From the NCBI GenBank assembly GCA_947650365.1, contig OX393557.1, forward strand, positions 34,646,241-34,710,240: a DNA stretch of 64,000 nucleotides, written 5' to 3'. Below are positions 25,267 through 37,760 of the stretch, piece by piece. This DNA comes from Chamaelirium japonicum. Its lineage: Eukaryota > Streptophyta > Magnoliopsida > Liliales > Melanthiaceae. A program made the translations under genes and the position numbers. The notes beneath the pieces were generated by a model, which was not told the origin of the DNA, made no database searches, and saw nothing but the letters and a program-made list of their open reading frames with translations. Within the stretch, counting starts at the first letter, position 1, and the number at the start of each line of letters is the position of its first letter.

Positions 25267-26635
25267 TATTAGGGGGAAAATCTCGCTGGTGAGGAGCTCG
25301 ACCTGCAAGGTAAGGAAAACGTGAGAACGACTGGCTCCGTGAAGAGAGCAGACCCTCCGACGCTCAAGTCAGTCAAGCTTCGAAAGTGGAGAGCTTGAGT
25401 AGTGAGAAAATGTCCGGGTTTCTGCGTTTCGAACCTGTACTTTGGAGCCGGGGGTCGTACCTTTATAGACCTTTTGCAGACCGTCAGAGTCTGGCACGTG
25501 GCCACTCTTTCCCGCACCTTCTACACCTTCACATGTCAGCCCACATAGGCCCTTTAATGGCTTTGTTGTTTAGCCTGCTAGGCGGTGGGGGCGCACCAGT
25601 CTTGTCCGTGTCAGGTGGAGATTCTGGAAGGCTCCAGTATGGAGTGTTCTAGACCGACTCTGACCGGCTCATGTGGCTCGCAGTTGTCCTCGAAGTTCCA
25701 CGGGGGTGATGATATCTGTCGGTCTGCTACTGCCTTGCTGTAGGTGACCCCCGTGGGAAAAATGGGCGAACTCCTCCACGAGCCAGCTAGTCATTGAGGA
25801 ATTGGGCGAGCTCATGGTGGATCTCACCTCAAACAATGGAGCAAAAGATGGGATTCCTCCGTGGGCGAGCATACCAAGTACGGCACGGCGAGCTCCTATG
25901 GGCGAGCTGAAAACGAAGACCATCTGCGGGTGAGCCAAACTCGCGTGTAATAGGCGAGCTGATGGAGTTCGTGGATATCCCTCCAAGTTTCCTGTTGGAA
26001 AGATCTCTTCGCGTGCGGGCTACGCGAGCTCTTGAGCGAGCTGGGGATGCTGAATCTTCTAAAGTGTTCTTTGACTCCCAAGCAGGTGATGATCTCTTCC
26101 GAGGGCGTGCCGATCGCATGCGGTCTCGGCGATCTCTCTGCGAGCGAGCTATTAGGCGGCCATCATTGTTGGGCTTTCTCAGAACCTTTCAATCTCCATC
26201 CCGTTGCTCTTCCAAAAGACGGTTTCTTCGTGGGCAAAATGGTTAGCGCGATAGCTCGGTGACCCCACTGGTGTCGTTGCTCTACCTTCTTCTTCCTATT
26301 GTCATTAGGCGAACTTTTTCGCAGGCGGGCTGATCGCGTGTGGACTAGAGATGGGGTTTCAGCGGGCTACTGATGGCGACATGGACACTCTTTCTAAGTT
26401 TCCTATAGGCGGAAGACAGTGTGTTTCATGGGCGGGTTGGCCGCGTGCGAGCTGTCCTCTATTCAAGCTGCGTGCGAGCTGTTTTCTATTCAAGCTGCGT
26501 GCGAGCTGTTTCCACATTCTAACTGCATGCGAGTTGATCGTGTGCATGATGTTCTTGGGCGCCGATTTTCAAGACTTGTTTTTGCCACAATGCTGTTTAC
26601 CCAAAAACAAGGTTTAGCCTTGAATCTCTAACCCA
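25267..26635 (-). mobile_element. Gypsy 5' LTR, right boundary approximate
   Basis: Begins TATTAGGGGGAAAAT (probably TGTTAGG with one change) next to the primer site and plausibly ends near CTCTAACCCA before the poly-G run. It is GC-richer than its surroundings and rich in the word GCGAGCT. No second LTR is in the window, so the outer edge is inferred from the imperfect inverted ends. Confidence 0.55.
26444..26525. repeat. 27-bp tandem repeat, three copies
   Basis: Units at 26444-26470, 26471-26497 and 26498-26525, each starting C(G/A)TGCGAGCTGT, inside the Gypsy LTR. Confidence 0.9.
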
Positions 26636-26639
26636 TCTA

Positions 26640-26663
26640 GGGGGGGGGGGGGGGGGGGGGGGG
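26640..26663. repeat. Poly-G run of 24
   Basis: Uninterrupted G homopolymer. The exact length may be an assembly artefact. Confidence 0.8.
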
Positions 26664-26971
26664 CTTTTTCTTAGGAAACCCGAAGTTGCCCAGAGTGTTC
26701 CCCAGGACAAAAGGGGTCTCCCTCGCTACTGCCATGTAGATGATGAATTGGTAACATTTTCTGGTACCATCAAAAACTGTAAATGCATTCAAAAAATTCT
26801 AGGGGGAATATACATCGTATTGAAGAAAAGAGGGGGAAGATAAAGGTATTGGAGGGTAGGATTGGGAGGGGAACAAATCAATACCTCTGCCGGACACGAC
26901 TTGATTGACGTTTGATAACAGATTGGAGCATCAATGGAGCTTGCCAGATCGAACAACCTACAGATGCAAGG

Positions 26972-26975
<4 letters not shown>

Positions 26976-27047
<72 letters not shown>
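26976..27047. repeat. (GA)n microsatellite
   Basis: 72 bp of perfect GA; a second tract lies at 27256-27286. The plus-strand ORF spanning both (26912-27487) is mostly Arg-Glu repeats and I do not consider it a gene. Nothing else is recognised from 27290 to 28210. Confidence 0.9.
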
Positions 27048-27050
<3 letters not shown>

Positions 27051-27253
27051 CTGAAAGAGATGGAAGTAGGAGGTCCGTGAGGTGCTATGTAGCTTATCGT
27101 TGTGTCAAGGGAGATTGTGTGTGTGAGAGAGAGGCCGACACGGTGTTCTTAACCTCGATAATGACCTGGAGGTCGACCTGGACCTTGAGGCTATGTCCTA
27201 TGTGCAATCGGGGTGAGATCAAGAAACAAAGTGTGTGTGTGGGGAGGGGGGTT

Positions 27254-27288
<35 letters not shown>

Positions 27289-28210
27289 GTGCTCTATGGC
27301 ACTACGGGGAAGAATAAGTAAGGTTCTGGGTGACCCGGCCGAGTCGAGTGTCTATTTTGAACCGTTGGGGGTAATTTGGTTTTTTTTCCCTCCACATTTA
27401 GTTGAACCCAACGTTGTTCATACCAGTTTCAAACCCGATCTTAAAGACACTGGGTTTGAACACGACGACCCAGACACCTGGTTTTAGATGTTTTAATGGT
27501 TTTAGGGTTTAACTATAGCTGGTGGTTTCAGGGTTTAGGGTAAGTGTTTAATAAATCTCACATCTAGAACGTCAAATTTATTGGATACCGGAGAAAAAAG
27601 AGGACATCCAATGTGGTAATCACTTTTGGCGCTAACATGTCGCGTGGCTGTTGGATCGCTAGTATTCTAAATATTTATGATCAATTGCTATTGAATTAAA
27701 TATATTTTTTAAATATTATTTTAAAAAATCATGTTATAGAATTATTTTTTTATTTTTTTTCCCTCTTTTTATAAGGATTCGAGGAAGAAGTGAGAGTATT
27801 TCCAACAGGCTCCTAGGTTCTTTCGCTATTATTGGGGTGCTAACTGCCACATAGCCAAAGTTTAGGGTGGTAATTGAATAGCAATCAAACGGTCTCTCAA
27901 ATCTCTCTATTGTTGAAAATGACTCCAAATGACATACGGTAAATGATCAAAAGCTCTTGGCATTCAATAAAGTAGGCGTTAAAATGAGGGTTGTCTGGAA
28001 AATTATCAACCAAGTTTTTATTTTATTCAAACTTGAGGGGGGGGGGCTCATAGTCCAACATCTTCTCTACTCCTCTCGCCAGCCCAAGCAAGAGGAATAA
28101 AGGAAAACTTCTCTGGCGAATATTTTGGGAGCCCGTTCTAGCCCACTTATGGGATTAATGTGCTACAATACCGAAGGAATCAAGTGTTAGGAGCTCGTTG
28201 TGGATGCTCT

Positions 28211-28649
28211 TAGGGGTGGCAATGGGTAGGGTCGAGACATAGTACAAGGGAAAAACATCCAAATCGAACCAGACCCATGTAATAAACGTGTCGAAAACTT
28301 AAACCCAAACCCGACTTATGTAATAAACGGGTTGACCCGACCCTATCAGTTTAACCCTGTTTAATAAATGGGTCGGGTCGGTTCGAGTAGGTTGGCTCGG
28401 GTTGGGTCAACAGAATCCATATAAACCGGTCGGGTTTGATCGGGTCGGATCGGGTCAGGTTAACAAGACCCATTTGATAAACGGATCAAGTCGTTTCAAT
28501 CGGGTTATAGGTACAAATCCAAACCCGACGCGTTAAATAAACGGATCAGTCGGGTCAATCCGTTTATGACCCGAACCCGTTTAGACCAAACCTAAACCCG
28601 CTAGCTTCGGGTCGGATTGACGGGTCGGGTCAAGGATTGCCACCCCCTA
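28211..28649. mobile_element. TIR element (TAGGGGTGGCAA family) with GGGTCGGGT repeats
   Basis: The ends are inverted copies: TAGGGGTGGCAATGG at the left and ATTGCCACCCCCTA at the right. The interior is a degenerate array of GGGTC/GACCC words. Related ends occur at 40501 and 57276/58143. TIRs of this form are known from hAT-like non-autonomous elements in plants. No clear 8-bp target duplication is visible, so the superfamily is uncertain. Confidence 0.6.
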
Positions 28650-29594
28650 GTAGAAGTCTCATTTAATAAGGACCGATCGCCGACGTTACCTGTCTCCACC
28701 GGTCATCACAGTCCAATCAGTCGTCCCCCAGTCCGTATCAATCCTTTTCCCCCCTCCTCCGCACCCGACGACTTCCCCATATTTCGGACGGTCAGGATCG
28801 ATGTATCATAAACGGCAGAGTTTGGACGCCATTTCGTATGGATCAGCGTCCCTCGTGAGCCACAAGCCTCGTGGTCCCCCCTTCTTGGACCCCGCTCTTC
28901 GCCACGTGTAACTCCCTAGGTGGCAATCACTTATCCAACAGCGGGCCCCACGAGACCTCCAGCCGCCCCATTGACCGTCCGATCCGGGAGTTGACCGCAG
29001 ATGGTCCCCACTCTGGCCCCGCAAGGGCCGCAGCACCGTGAGGGGAAAGGACCTCCAGCCGAAACGCGACTAATAAAGAAACTCTACAAAAGGACCTCCA
29101 GCAGCTCCACTCACCTGACTGAATGAGACCCCGCACCTTATGGACTCAATCCCTGTGGACCCAGATTCTCGGTTCAGAAGGAGGGTTTATTTATGTAGTT
29201 ATGTCTACGAAACAAAAGAAGAGAACGAATCCGCTGGGATTCGAGGTACACGAAACAGTTGGTATAATGCATGGGATGTGTGACATCTGTCTGATGCATT
29301 TCGATGACCTAGTGGATGGAAAGATGACAGCTGTCATGAATCCACAGGATTACGCCATGAGTTTGGTGTAATTCGAATTGCAGCGGATCTGCATGTAGAA
29401 AAGTAGCAGCAGTGGAAGGAGAGGAAGAAGAAGAAGAAGAATCAAAGCGGCAGTGGAGGACAAAGACTTGCTTTCGTAAAAACCCCCTCCATTTCCCCCA
29501 ATTATCGTCCAGTCCCCCACCCACCCAGTTCCTGAAAAGCTAGGGTTAGGGTTTCTAGAGCTCCCCCGCTGATTAGCAAAAGGGTTCCCGCAGA
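28650..29594. other. Upstream region and probable 5' UTR of the receptor kinase gene
   Basis: No convincing ORF. A GAA-rich stretch (about 29420-29440) and a CT/CA-rich leader precede the ATG at 29595. A TTTATTTA motif near 29187 is a weak TATA candidate; I cannot place the transcription start. Confidence 0.4.
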
Positions 29595-32500
29595 ATGCGC
29601 GGTCCGCCGGCGATGACAGTCCGCCGGCGAAATCCTACCGAAAAACTAGCCTCAGTTCTCTCCCTCTGCCTCCTCTTCCTCACGGTCTCCTTAGCCTCCG
29701 CCCAGATGGACCCCCGCAGCACGGAGAGATCCGCTCTCCTCCAATTCAAGAGCTCGGTCTCCGACCCCGCCGGCCTCCTCTCGCGGTGGTCCGACGACCC
29801 CAGCTCTGACCTCTGCTCGTGGCCCGGCGTCGCGTGCGACTCGCGGTCCCGAGTCATCGCCCTCAACATCTCTGCAGTAAGTGACTCCAGCCCGTCCTGT
29901 CCCCGGTCCGGCCCGTTCCGGCGGAGCTGCCCGGATCTGGGCGGAAGGCTCGCCGGCAAGCTGCCCCCCGCAGTCGGGGATCTCTCCGAGCTCAGCGTCC
30001 TGTCCCTTCCGTTCCACGCACTTGCCGGCGACATCCCCGGCGAGATCTGGGGGCTGGCGCACCTGGAGATGCTCGATCTTGAGGGGAACTCGCTGTCAGG
30101 CTCCCTCCCGTCAAAATTCCCACGCGGACTCCACATCCTCAACCTGGCGTCCAATCGGATCGAAGGTCAGATCCCGCCCTCCCTCTCCAGCTGTGTGGAT
30201 TTAGAAATCCTAGACCTCTCCGGCAATCAGCTCAACGGCACAATTCCTGGCTTTTTGGGTGATCTGCACAAGTTGAGGGGATTATTTCTCTCCTTTAACC
30301 GGCTCGGTGGTTCCATCCCCGATGGGGTCGGAGCTGGGTGCCGGAGCCTCGAGCATCTGGACCTTTCTGGAAATCTCCTCGTCGGTGCAGTTCCTCGTAA
30401 TTTAGGGAACTGCAGTGAGCTCCAGTCGCTCTTGTTGTCTTCCAATGTTTTTGAGGATGGTGTCCCATCAGACCTTGGTAGGCTGCGAAAGCTTCGAGTT
30501 TTGGATGTGTCGAGGAACAGCCTGAGTGGCCCTGTGCCTGCAGAGCTCGGAGGTTGTGTAGGATTATCTGTTCTTGTTCTGTCCAACCCATTTGATCCGA
30601 TGCCCTTCCTGGATGATTCGAGCTACGGTGTCGATGATTGTAATTACTTTGAAGGTGGAATTTCCGAGAACATTACGGCACTGCCAAATCTTAGGGTGCT
30701 CTGGGCTCCGAGAGCGTCACTGCAAGGGGAGATACCGAGCAACTGGGGTAATTGCACGAGCTTGGAAATGGTTAATTTTGGCCAGAATCTTTTCACCAAG
30801 GGGATCCCGAAAGTGTTTGGGCAATGCAAGAATCTTAAGTTTCTCAATTTGAGCTCAAACAAATTGACGGGTTGGCTCAGCGAGGAACTTCCGGTGCCTT
30901 GTATGGATGTATTTGATGTTAGTGGGAATCAGCTATCAGGTTTGATCCCAAGGTTTATCCCCAAAGCATGCCCTCCTTCCCCGTACTCACGCGATGACCT
31001 ATCGTCGGCATATTCTTCATTCTTTGCATATAGGACTCCGGCTGGGATTTCCTTTCCTTCTGTTGAATCTGGTGGCGTCTTTGTGATTTATCATAATTTC
31101 GGTGGGAACAATTTTACTGGTGCACTGCCTTCTTTGCCGCTTGCTTTGGACAGATTTGTAAGCCAACCTGTCTATGCTTTTCTGGCTGCTGGGAATCAGC
31201 TTGTTGGACCACTTGCAGATATTCTATATAAGGAGTGCAGAAACTTGAATGGGTTGATTGCCAACTTTAGCAACAACTTGATTTATGGGGAAGTTCCGAC
31301 AGAAATTGGTGCCATTTGCAAATCCCTTATGGTTTTTGATGTTGCTGGTAATCAAATTACAGGAACGATTCCCGAAAGTTTTGGATTATTGAATAGTCTT
31401 GTTGGCCTTGACTTGAGTAGGAATCGAATTCAAGGCGTGATTCCTCAGAGTTTAGGAAACTTGACGCACTTGGAGTACCTCTCATTAGCCAGTAACAATC
31501 TTAGCGGTCAGATTCCTGCATGCTTTGATCAGTTGCATTTTCTCATGTTGTTGGATCTTTCTTCCAACGCCCTTTCAGGTGAGATCCCTGGTGGCCTTGT
31601 TAACTTGAAGAATCTATCGGTACTTCTTCTCGATAAGAATAAGTTCTCAGGAAAGATTCCTTCCGGTTTTGCTAGTGTGGCATCACTCTCCATGTTTAAT
31701 GTGTCATTCAATAATTTGTCTGGACCGTTCCCATTGAATGCTAGTACAATGAGTTGTGATGCTGTCCTTGGGAACCCTTTACTCCAGTGCCATGGAACCT
31801 CTCTCTCTAGCCCACCATCAGATCTGCGAGGGTACCGTGGGAGTTCTCAAGCATATACTAATTCACCTCCTGGAAGCTCACCCAGCCCGAGCAGCAGTAG
31901 TGGGTTCAGTTCTATTGAGATTGCGTCGATAACTTCAGCATCAGCCATAGTCTCAGTCCTCTTGGCTCTGATTGTCCTTTATGTGTACACAAGGAAATGC
32001 ACGCCCAGGCCCACTGTTCAGTCTTCTGGAAGGAGGGAAGTTACAGTCTTCACCGACATTGGGGTCCCACTGACCTATGAGAGTGTTGTTCGGGCCACAG
32101 GGAACTTTAATGCGAGCAACTGCATTGGAAGTGGAGGTTTTGGAGCAACTTATAAGGCTGAAATTTCACCGGGAGTTCTTGTGGCTATAAAGAGACTATC
32201 TGTAGGAAGGATACAAGGGGTTCAACAGTTCCATGCTGAGATCAAGACCCTTGGGAGATGGCGCCATCCCAATCTTGTGACCTTGATTGGTTATCATGTC
32301 AGTGAGGCAGAGATGTTTCTCGTATATAATTATCTTCCGGGAGGTAACCTGGAGAAGTTCATACAAGAAAGATCCAAGAGACCTGTGGATTGGAGGATGC
32401 TTCACAAAATTGCTTTAGACATTGCACGCGCACTGGCTTACCTGCATGACCATTGCGTACCTCGTATCCTTCACAGGGATGTTAAACCAAGCAATATTTT

Positions 32501-32948
32501 GTTGGACAATGACTTCAATGCGTATCTCTCAGACTTTGGATTGGCAAGGCTCCTAGGGAATTCGGAAACCCATGCAACAACTGGTGTGGCGGGTACTTTT
32601 GGTTATGTCGCTCCAGAGTATGCAATGACTTGCCGTGTTTCTGATAAGGCTGATGTCTACAGTTACGGTGTAGTACTGTTGGAGTTGATTTCGGACAAGA
32701 AGGCCCTAGATCCCTCATTCTCTCCGTACGGGAATGGTTTCAACATTGTTGCTTGGGCATGCCTGCTACTCCGACAGGGCCGGGCACGTGAATTCTTTAC
32801 GGAGGGTCTATGGGATGTGGGTCCCCATGATGATTTGGTAGAGTCCTTGCACTTGGCTGTCATGTGTACCGTTGATTCACTTTCGATCAGGCCCACAATG
32901 AAGCAAGTTGTTCAACGGCTAAAGCAACTTCATCCCCCAACTTGCTAG
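29595..32948 (+). CDS. RPK2: LRR receptor-like kinase, RPK2/TOAD2 type
   Basis: Single uninterrupted 1117-residue frame. Order: signal peptide (about 16-36), LRR N-cap with [18 protein letters not shown], a first series of plant LRRs (LxxLxLSxNxLxGxIP), a non-LRR island (about 452-508), more LRRs, a Ser/Pro-rich juxtamembrane stretch, a transmembrane helix (about 776-799) and a cytoplasmic Ser/Thr kinase. Kinase landmarks: glycine loop GSGGFG at 845-850, VAIK Lys866, HRDVKPSN with Asp962, DFG Asp980, and [10 protein letters not shown]. It is an RD kinase with all catalytic residues present. The C-terminus [16 protein letters not shown] matches the family ending. In Arabidopsis RPK2 acts at the plasma membrane in CLE-peptide signalling, anther development and embryo patterning; the same role here is inferred from family membership. 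Met7 (29613) is an alternative start. The 5' part is markedly GC-richer than the 3' part. The gene looks intact and functional. Confidence 0.95.
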   Translation: MRGPPAMTVRRRNPTEKLASVLSLCLLFLTVSLASAQMDPRSTERSALLQFKSSVSDPAGLLSRWSDDPSSDLCSWPGVACDSRSRVIALNISAVSDSSPSCPRSGPFRRSCPDLGGRLAGKLPPAVGDLSELSVLSLPFHALAGDIPGEIWGLAHLEMLDLEGNSLSGSLPSKFPRGLHILNLASNRIEGQIPPSLSSCVDLEILDLSGNQLNGTIPGFLGDLHKLRGLFLSFNRLGGSIPDGVGAGCRSLEHLDLSGNLLVGAVPRNLGNCSELQSLLLSSNVFEDGVPSDLGRLRKLRVLDVSRNSLSGPVPAELGGCVGLSVLVLSNPFDPMPFLDDSSYGVDDCNYFEGGISENITALPNLRVLWAPRASLQGEIPSNWGNCTSLEMVNFGQNLFTKGIPKVFGQCKNLKFLNLSSNKLTGWLSEELPVPCMDVFDVSGNQLSGLIPRFIPKACPPSPYSRDDLSSAYSSFFAYRTPAGISFPSVESGGVFVIYHNFGGNNFTGALPSLPLALDRFVSQPVYAFLAAGNQLVGPLADILYKECRNLNGLIANFSNNLIYGEVPTEIGAICKSLMVFDVAGNQITGTIPESFGLLNSLVGLDLSRNRIQGVIPQSLGNLTHLEYLSLASNNLSGQIPACFDQLHFLMLLDLSSNALSGEIPGGLVNLKNLSVLLLDKNKFSGKIPSGFASVASLSMFNVSFNNLSGPFPLNASTMSCDAVLGNPLLQCHGTSLSSPPSDLRGYRGSSQAYTNSPPGSSPSPSSSSGFSSIEIASITSASAIVSVLLALIVLYVYTRKCTPRPTVQSSGRREVTVFTDIGVPLTYESVVRATGNFNASNCIGSGGFGATYKAEISPGVLVAIKRLSVGRIQGVQQFHAEIKTLGRWRHPNLVTLIGYHVSEAEMFLVYNYLPGGNLEKFIQERSKRPVDWRMLHKIALDIARALAYLHDHCVPRILHRDVKPSNILLDNDFNAYLSDFGLARLLGNSETHATTGVAGTFGYVAPEYAMTCRVSDKADVYSYGVVLLELISDKKALDPSFSPYGNGFNIVAWACLLLRQGRAREFFTEGLWDVGPHDDLVESLHLAVMCTVDSLSIRPTMKQVVQRLKQLHPPTC

Positions 32949-34987
32949 CATCAATAATACACGCATGACTAACACATTCTAACACCTAGAAAAGGTAAAA
33001 TATGAACTGTTTATTTCCCTCCCTTCTGGTCTGTTTAAATGATCAACCTCAGAATTGTATCTGAGTGCCAGTTATTGTTTCTGTATTATAGAAAATTTTT
33101 CATGTACCCTTTGCAAGTGTAAATTGAGCAGATCAGTTTTCTGAGATTTCTTTACATATGAGTATATGAATTTGGTTCCCTACTTGCCTTAATAGTTCGG
33201 AGTAGTTTTTGAAGATTCCCAAGTGATTCGTTTTGTGAACTAGTGATGTGTCGCCATTAATACCTTCAAGGTATTTGTATTTTCTACAAATTTTGTCAAT
33301 AAATTTTATACTTTTGCAGGAAATCCATTTCCTAGTTAGTTATGAAATTATGACACTAGTTTGTGTCAAAATGGAACTCTTTCTTGTCCGTGAACCAATT
33401 TGGAAAAACATATCCTTTATGAAGTCTGTTAAGAAAGGAAAAATTAGTCAAATTGGAGGTTATTTTTTTATTATAATTGTATTAAAGCTAGAAAATGTGG
33501 AACTGGTGTAATATCATGAAGAAGTAGTCATTTATGGGAGACAATAGTGTACAAACTAACGTATAAAGACTGTATTTCGTACAACGGAATTTATTAGCCT
33601 GTGCTTCTCATGGATATTCCCTTTGATGCTGATTGTCTTTGTTGACCATCCATGACATAACGTAACACACCACCAAGTTTTTCATTTATATGAAAGGTAC
33701 TGCCTGCCACATTATGCTGATTTTTTTTCTTCTTCAAATTTCTGCAATATATGATACTTTATGTAATAAAAATTTTAAATAAATGTTACAGGCGATATGG
33801 TAGATTACCATAAAATCTGACTTCCAAATTGAGACCGAATGCCTCCTGAAGTTACCTTGCGCAAGTAAGTGTTTCTTTTTTACAAATATCACATATTCAT
33901 CCTTTCTATTGAATACTATTGTTTGTGCTTATCTATGTATATCATCAATTTTACTGGTTAAAAATTCCAAGTTACGTAGTCTTTGGCACATGCTACTTAT
34001 GGAGAGAACCAAACCATAATTGTTTTTTCCCTAACACAATGTGTTTGGTCACATTTTCAATGTTAAATCAACTAATATCTCTCTAATCAACTATAAGCGG
34101 ATATAATGGACTACACAAGAATGATTTGGACACATTTGTATTAGTAGTCGTCGTCTTCTTTTTTTTAGTAAAAGCGTTGTGCACGTAAATAGAACAATTC
34201 CTTTGGTATGTCGGCAACAAGACAACACTCTTTTATATCCTGACCCTATGTGCTTAAACAAAGTTATGTTGGTGTTTTGCCTCTCCCTCATTCCATTATC
34301 AATGACCCCCCCTCACGGTTCTGCAGAACCAGGCTTTAGTCATAGGATTCCAAAGGCTCTTATTAAACTTTAAAAAGGCTATTGCCCACTGTTTCACATT
34401 TATATAATAACGCTCAACATCAAGGTTTAACATTGTACATTACGGCATATCAGTTAAACACTACTGTTGATATGGTCAGTTTTTGGTGATTCATGTCATT
34501 GGCTTCTCTGAAGGAACCTCTAGGCAAACTTGTTAATATATGTTCACATATTTTCAACTCTGTGGGGTTCCAATCACAGATATTTGCTTGTTTTCATCTC
34601 AAAATATTTTGTTTTAAATTCCTTTTATTATAAAGGTTGGTAATCTTAGCTTCTTGCTGCATTGAGATCACATTTTTCGACTAGATGTCTGAACCATATA
34701 ATATCGGCTCAGGACCTACTCAACATGTTCTGTTGCTGTTTCCATAGCGTTGAACACATCATTGGTATTTCTACAATAAGTCATACCATAACCATCAAGC
34801 ATTCTCCCATCAATTTTGATCGTGTTTTATGAATCCTTGTTATCCTAACTGGTTGTTAACCTAACGCCAACCATCAAACTTTTTCGTCTAGATTTGGGAC
34901 CAACATCTGGCGTCTCTAGGATGCATGGTCTAAACTCTAAATTTCATAACACGTTCCAATCAGGTGTATGCACTATTGGTCCTTCTA
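32949..34987. other. 3' flank of RPK2 and intergenic DNA
   Basis: AT-rich, probably including the 3' UTR (AATAAA-like words near 33298). The short ORFs look random. I see no other gene, repeat or RNA gene here. Confidence 0.5.
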
Positions 34988-35137
34988 TAGACCGAAACAT
35001 AGTTCTGGTGGGTTATGGGTATAGACCGAAACATAGTTCTGGTGGGTTATGGGTGACTCCATTTATAGATCAAGTTCTAAACAAAACATAGTTCTGGTGG
35101 GTTATGGGTGACTCCATTTATAGATCAAGTTCTAAAC
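34988..35137. repeat. Compound tandem repeat
   Basis: ACATAGTTCTGGTGGGTTAT occurs three times. The first two units are about 34 bp (ATAGACCGAA...), the next two about 57 bp and end in TTATAGATCAAGTTCTAAAC. Non-coding. Confidence 0.85.
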
Positions 35138-35786
35138 AAGTGAGAAACGATCGAGTTCAACAGTGAGCTTCTTTTCAGGTTGTGGTAGCCATTGTGCAGT
35201 GAACATATGCTATCTTCAAGACAATAATCCACTTCAAACCATGCCTGGTGGTGACGATTTTTAATGTGCATACACTCGGGTTACTTTGAGTGCTTGAAGT
35301 GGAATCTCTCCACCATTTGCGGTTTGCACCCTATTAACAGAATAATGTTTGAAGACTTGGTGAGGACACGTGCCTTTTTGCACCCTTTCAGCAGGTTTAC
35401 ACGCGTTAAATGCGTGTCAAAACTATCCCGGTCTCACTCTGGCTAGGAGAGTAGCCAGCCTCCGCCAGAGGTCTGGCCTATCACGAGACCATTATCGTTC
35501 TATTATTTATTGTCCATTTAAGTTGTCATTTTTGCCACAATTATTAGGGCAAATTTTAGATTTGGGTAACAATATATTTTTTTGGTGTTTTTTAGTCCCA
35601 CATTATCCGTGAGCATTGAAGAAGAAGAAGAGAGCAAAAAAAAGGGGAAGAAGAACAAGAAGGAGAAAAGCAGCAAGAAGGAAAAGAGGTAGTGGCCTCT
35701 GACCCTTCTTTTTTTCTCCCATTCTCCCTCATTTCTTCCCACGAGTAGCCACTTCTATCCCACCTCCCGTCCTTGCGAAAGAGAAG

Positions 35787-35905
35787 CCAAGTGGCTTCTA
35801 TTCGTGACCGCGCACAGAAGAAAGGCCACAGGACTACTCCCGTGGCTTCTGTTCTGTTCGTGACCGTGCACAGAAGAAAGGCCACAAGACTACTCCCATG
35901 GCTTC
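35787..35905. repeat. Two-copy 65-70-bp tandem repeat
   Basis: TTCGTGACCG(C/T)GCACAGAAG and GGCCACA(G/A)GACTACTCCC recur in order, each with a (G/A)TGGCTTCT block. Flanking sequence is purine-rich (35620-35690) and non-coding. From 35906 to 36573 I see nothing recognisable. Confidence 0.8.
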
Positions 35906-36578
35906 TTTGCACTTAGGGGCACCACACGGGCACCCCACACTTAAAGAACATCCACTAGTCCTCTAAGCCCCCCCCTCCCGGCCCACGACTATTACATAAG
36001 TCGTAGTCTTTCGAAGATTTCCAAGCCTCACAAAGCCCTTTCGGCTTCCTTTTGACGTCTCGACTGCCTCGTTTATACTCCTCTGTGCATGATCTGCTTT
36101 CTAGATCACTAGAAGATGCTAGAATTATCCTCCATGAAGCCTCCTAGACTTTATGTGGAATCTTGATCTTCTCTATCGTCTCCCGATCTACAAAACAGAA
36201 GTTCCTGAATTATTTTTTGGCTTACCTTGCAATCATACCTGCAACCCAAGAATTATTTCTTTAATATTTGTTGTTGGTTTGATATAGCATCCCATCATTA
36301 TATGAACTCGTGACCATTGCAAACAAATTCTCTCGAGCATTATATTATATTTTTCAAATCTTTGAAAAGGAAATTAAGGTTTTTAATTAACTCTGATTTA
36401 AACCTAATCTAAGGTGAAAATTCATACTTCCGTATGATTTGCTCACGAAGATTTTTGCATGATCCAGATATGGACTTGTAGAATCGTGGCCTCCCTAATA
36501 TTTAATTATTACCTACGGTAGTTCTCAAGTAGCTAAGCTTTTCAACTGCTATTATTTGTTATTGTTGATTTTAATATG

Positions 36579-37229
36579 TGTTAACGGATAGTCCCACATC
36601 GGTAAGGGAGGCACCCATCACCCGCTTAATATACCCCCTGTGGACCTCCCCTTACAAGCCGGTTTTGTGAGGTGCGAGGGTATCTAACATGGTATCAGAG
36701 CTAGCCCGTCTCCTGCTCCTGCTCCTGCTCCCGCTCCGGGTGCTCCCCACCGATGATGCCTTGCCACGCGTGCTCCGCGTGAGGGGGGATGTTAACGGAT
36801 AGTCCCACATCGGTAAGGGAGGCACCCATCACCCGCTTAATATACCCCCTGTGGACCTCCCCTTACAAGCCGGTTTTGTGAGGTGAGAGGGTATCTAACA
36901 TGTTAACGGATAGTCCCACATCGGTAAGGGAGGCACCCATCACCCGCTTAATATACCCCCTGTGGACCTCCCCTTACAAGCCGGTTTTGTGAGGTGAGAG
37001 GGTATCTAACATGGTATCAGAGCTAGCCCGTCTCCTGCTCCTGCTCCTGTTCCCGCTCCGGGTGCTCCCCACCGATGATGCCTTGCCAGTTGCCACGCGT
37101 GCTCCGCGTGAGGGGGGATGTTAACGGATAGTCCCACATCGGTAAGGGAGGCACCCATCACCCGCTTAATATACCCCCTGTGGACCTCCCCTTACAAGCC
37201 GGTTTTGTGAGGTGCGAGGGTATCTAACA
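36579..37229 (+). mobile_element. Dimeric TRIM (terminal-repeat retrotransposon in miniature)
   Basis: Four LTRs of 111 bp each: 36579-36689, 36790-36900, 36901-37011, 37119-37229, all TGTTAACGG...TATCTAACA. Internal domains (36690-36789 and 37012-37118) start with TGGTATCAGAGC, the initiator-Met tRNA primer site, and end in a GTGAGGGGGGA purine tract. The middle LTRs touch with no spacer. A single perfect 5-bp target duplication, ATATG, flanks the whole (36574-36578 and 37230-37234). The outer LTRs share GGTGCGAGG while the inner two share GGTGAGAGG. No protein is encoded, as expected for a TRIM that moves with proteins from other elements. Confidence 0.95.
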
Positions 37230-37274
37230 ATATGAAAATTTAAAAATCCTTAAATAGGTCTTGTTCCTACGTCT

Positions 37275-37760
37275 GTCCCGCATCAACTTTGGTATCAGAG
37301 TGGAAGAGCTACGAGTTTAGATTAGGTTGAAACCTTGCCTGCACTCTGGAGCATGTGAACGCGTAGTGATTCAACTTACCCTCCTGAAATAGATCCGAAT
37401 CAACAACTGCTAGATACCATGGCGGTATTATGAGTAAATTTAGGAGCGTGAATCACTGAGCTTGAAACTAGGATGAACGCCCGTTTGGCGTTAGCGGAAA
37501 TTTCTATAACTAACCTTCACAATGCGAATGAGGGAGGATATGAGAATGGTGAAGTGCGATAACCCCACCCAAGAGGCCAAGGGCAGCAACAAGCGAGGGA
37601 CTATCAAGGAGCGCGAGAGACACCCGATGAAAGCGCAAATGCGGAATGCCCAACATCAAAATAGAAAGGTCGTGTTACGATGGTCGCCTTGGGCCAAAAG
37701 TCTTCATTGACTGGTTCACTGAGATGGACCACTATTGATGTAGGATATGCGTGCAAGTGC
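37275..37760 (+). pseudogene. Gypsy internal/gag N-terminal relic
   Basis: TTTGGTATCAGAGTGGAAG near 37289 resembles a Met-tRNA primer site following an LTR. Downstream, YDGRLGPKVFIDWFTEMDHY (about 37677-37736) matches the gag core of plant Gypsy elements. Stops and frame changes are frequent and no LTR or later domains were recognised. Confidence 0.6.

Noticed and set aside
26912..27487. 191-codon ORF across the two GA tracts
   Set aside because: Arg-Glu repeat from a microsatellite, no recognisable domain, and no supporting gene structure.
29573..30591. Minus-strand ORFs of up to 193 codons
   Set aside because: Shadows of the GC-rich 5' half of the RPK2-type gene.
33248..33511. 87-codon ORF downstream of RPK2
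   Set aside because: Short, AT-rich and with no recognisable motif; most likely 3' UTR or intergenic.
36600..37230. CRISPR-like regularly spaced repeat
   Set aside because: The repeated 111-bp units are LTRs with TG...CA ends, a tRNA primer site and a target duplication, in a plant genome.
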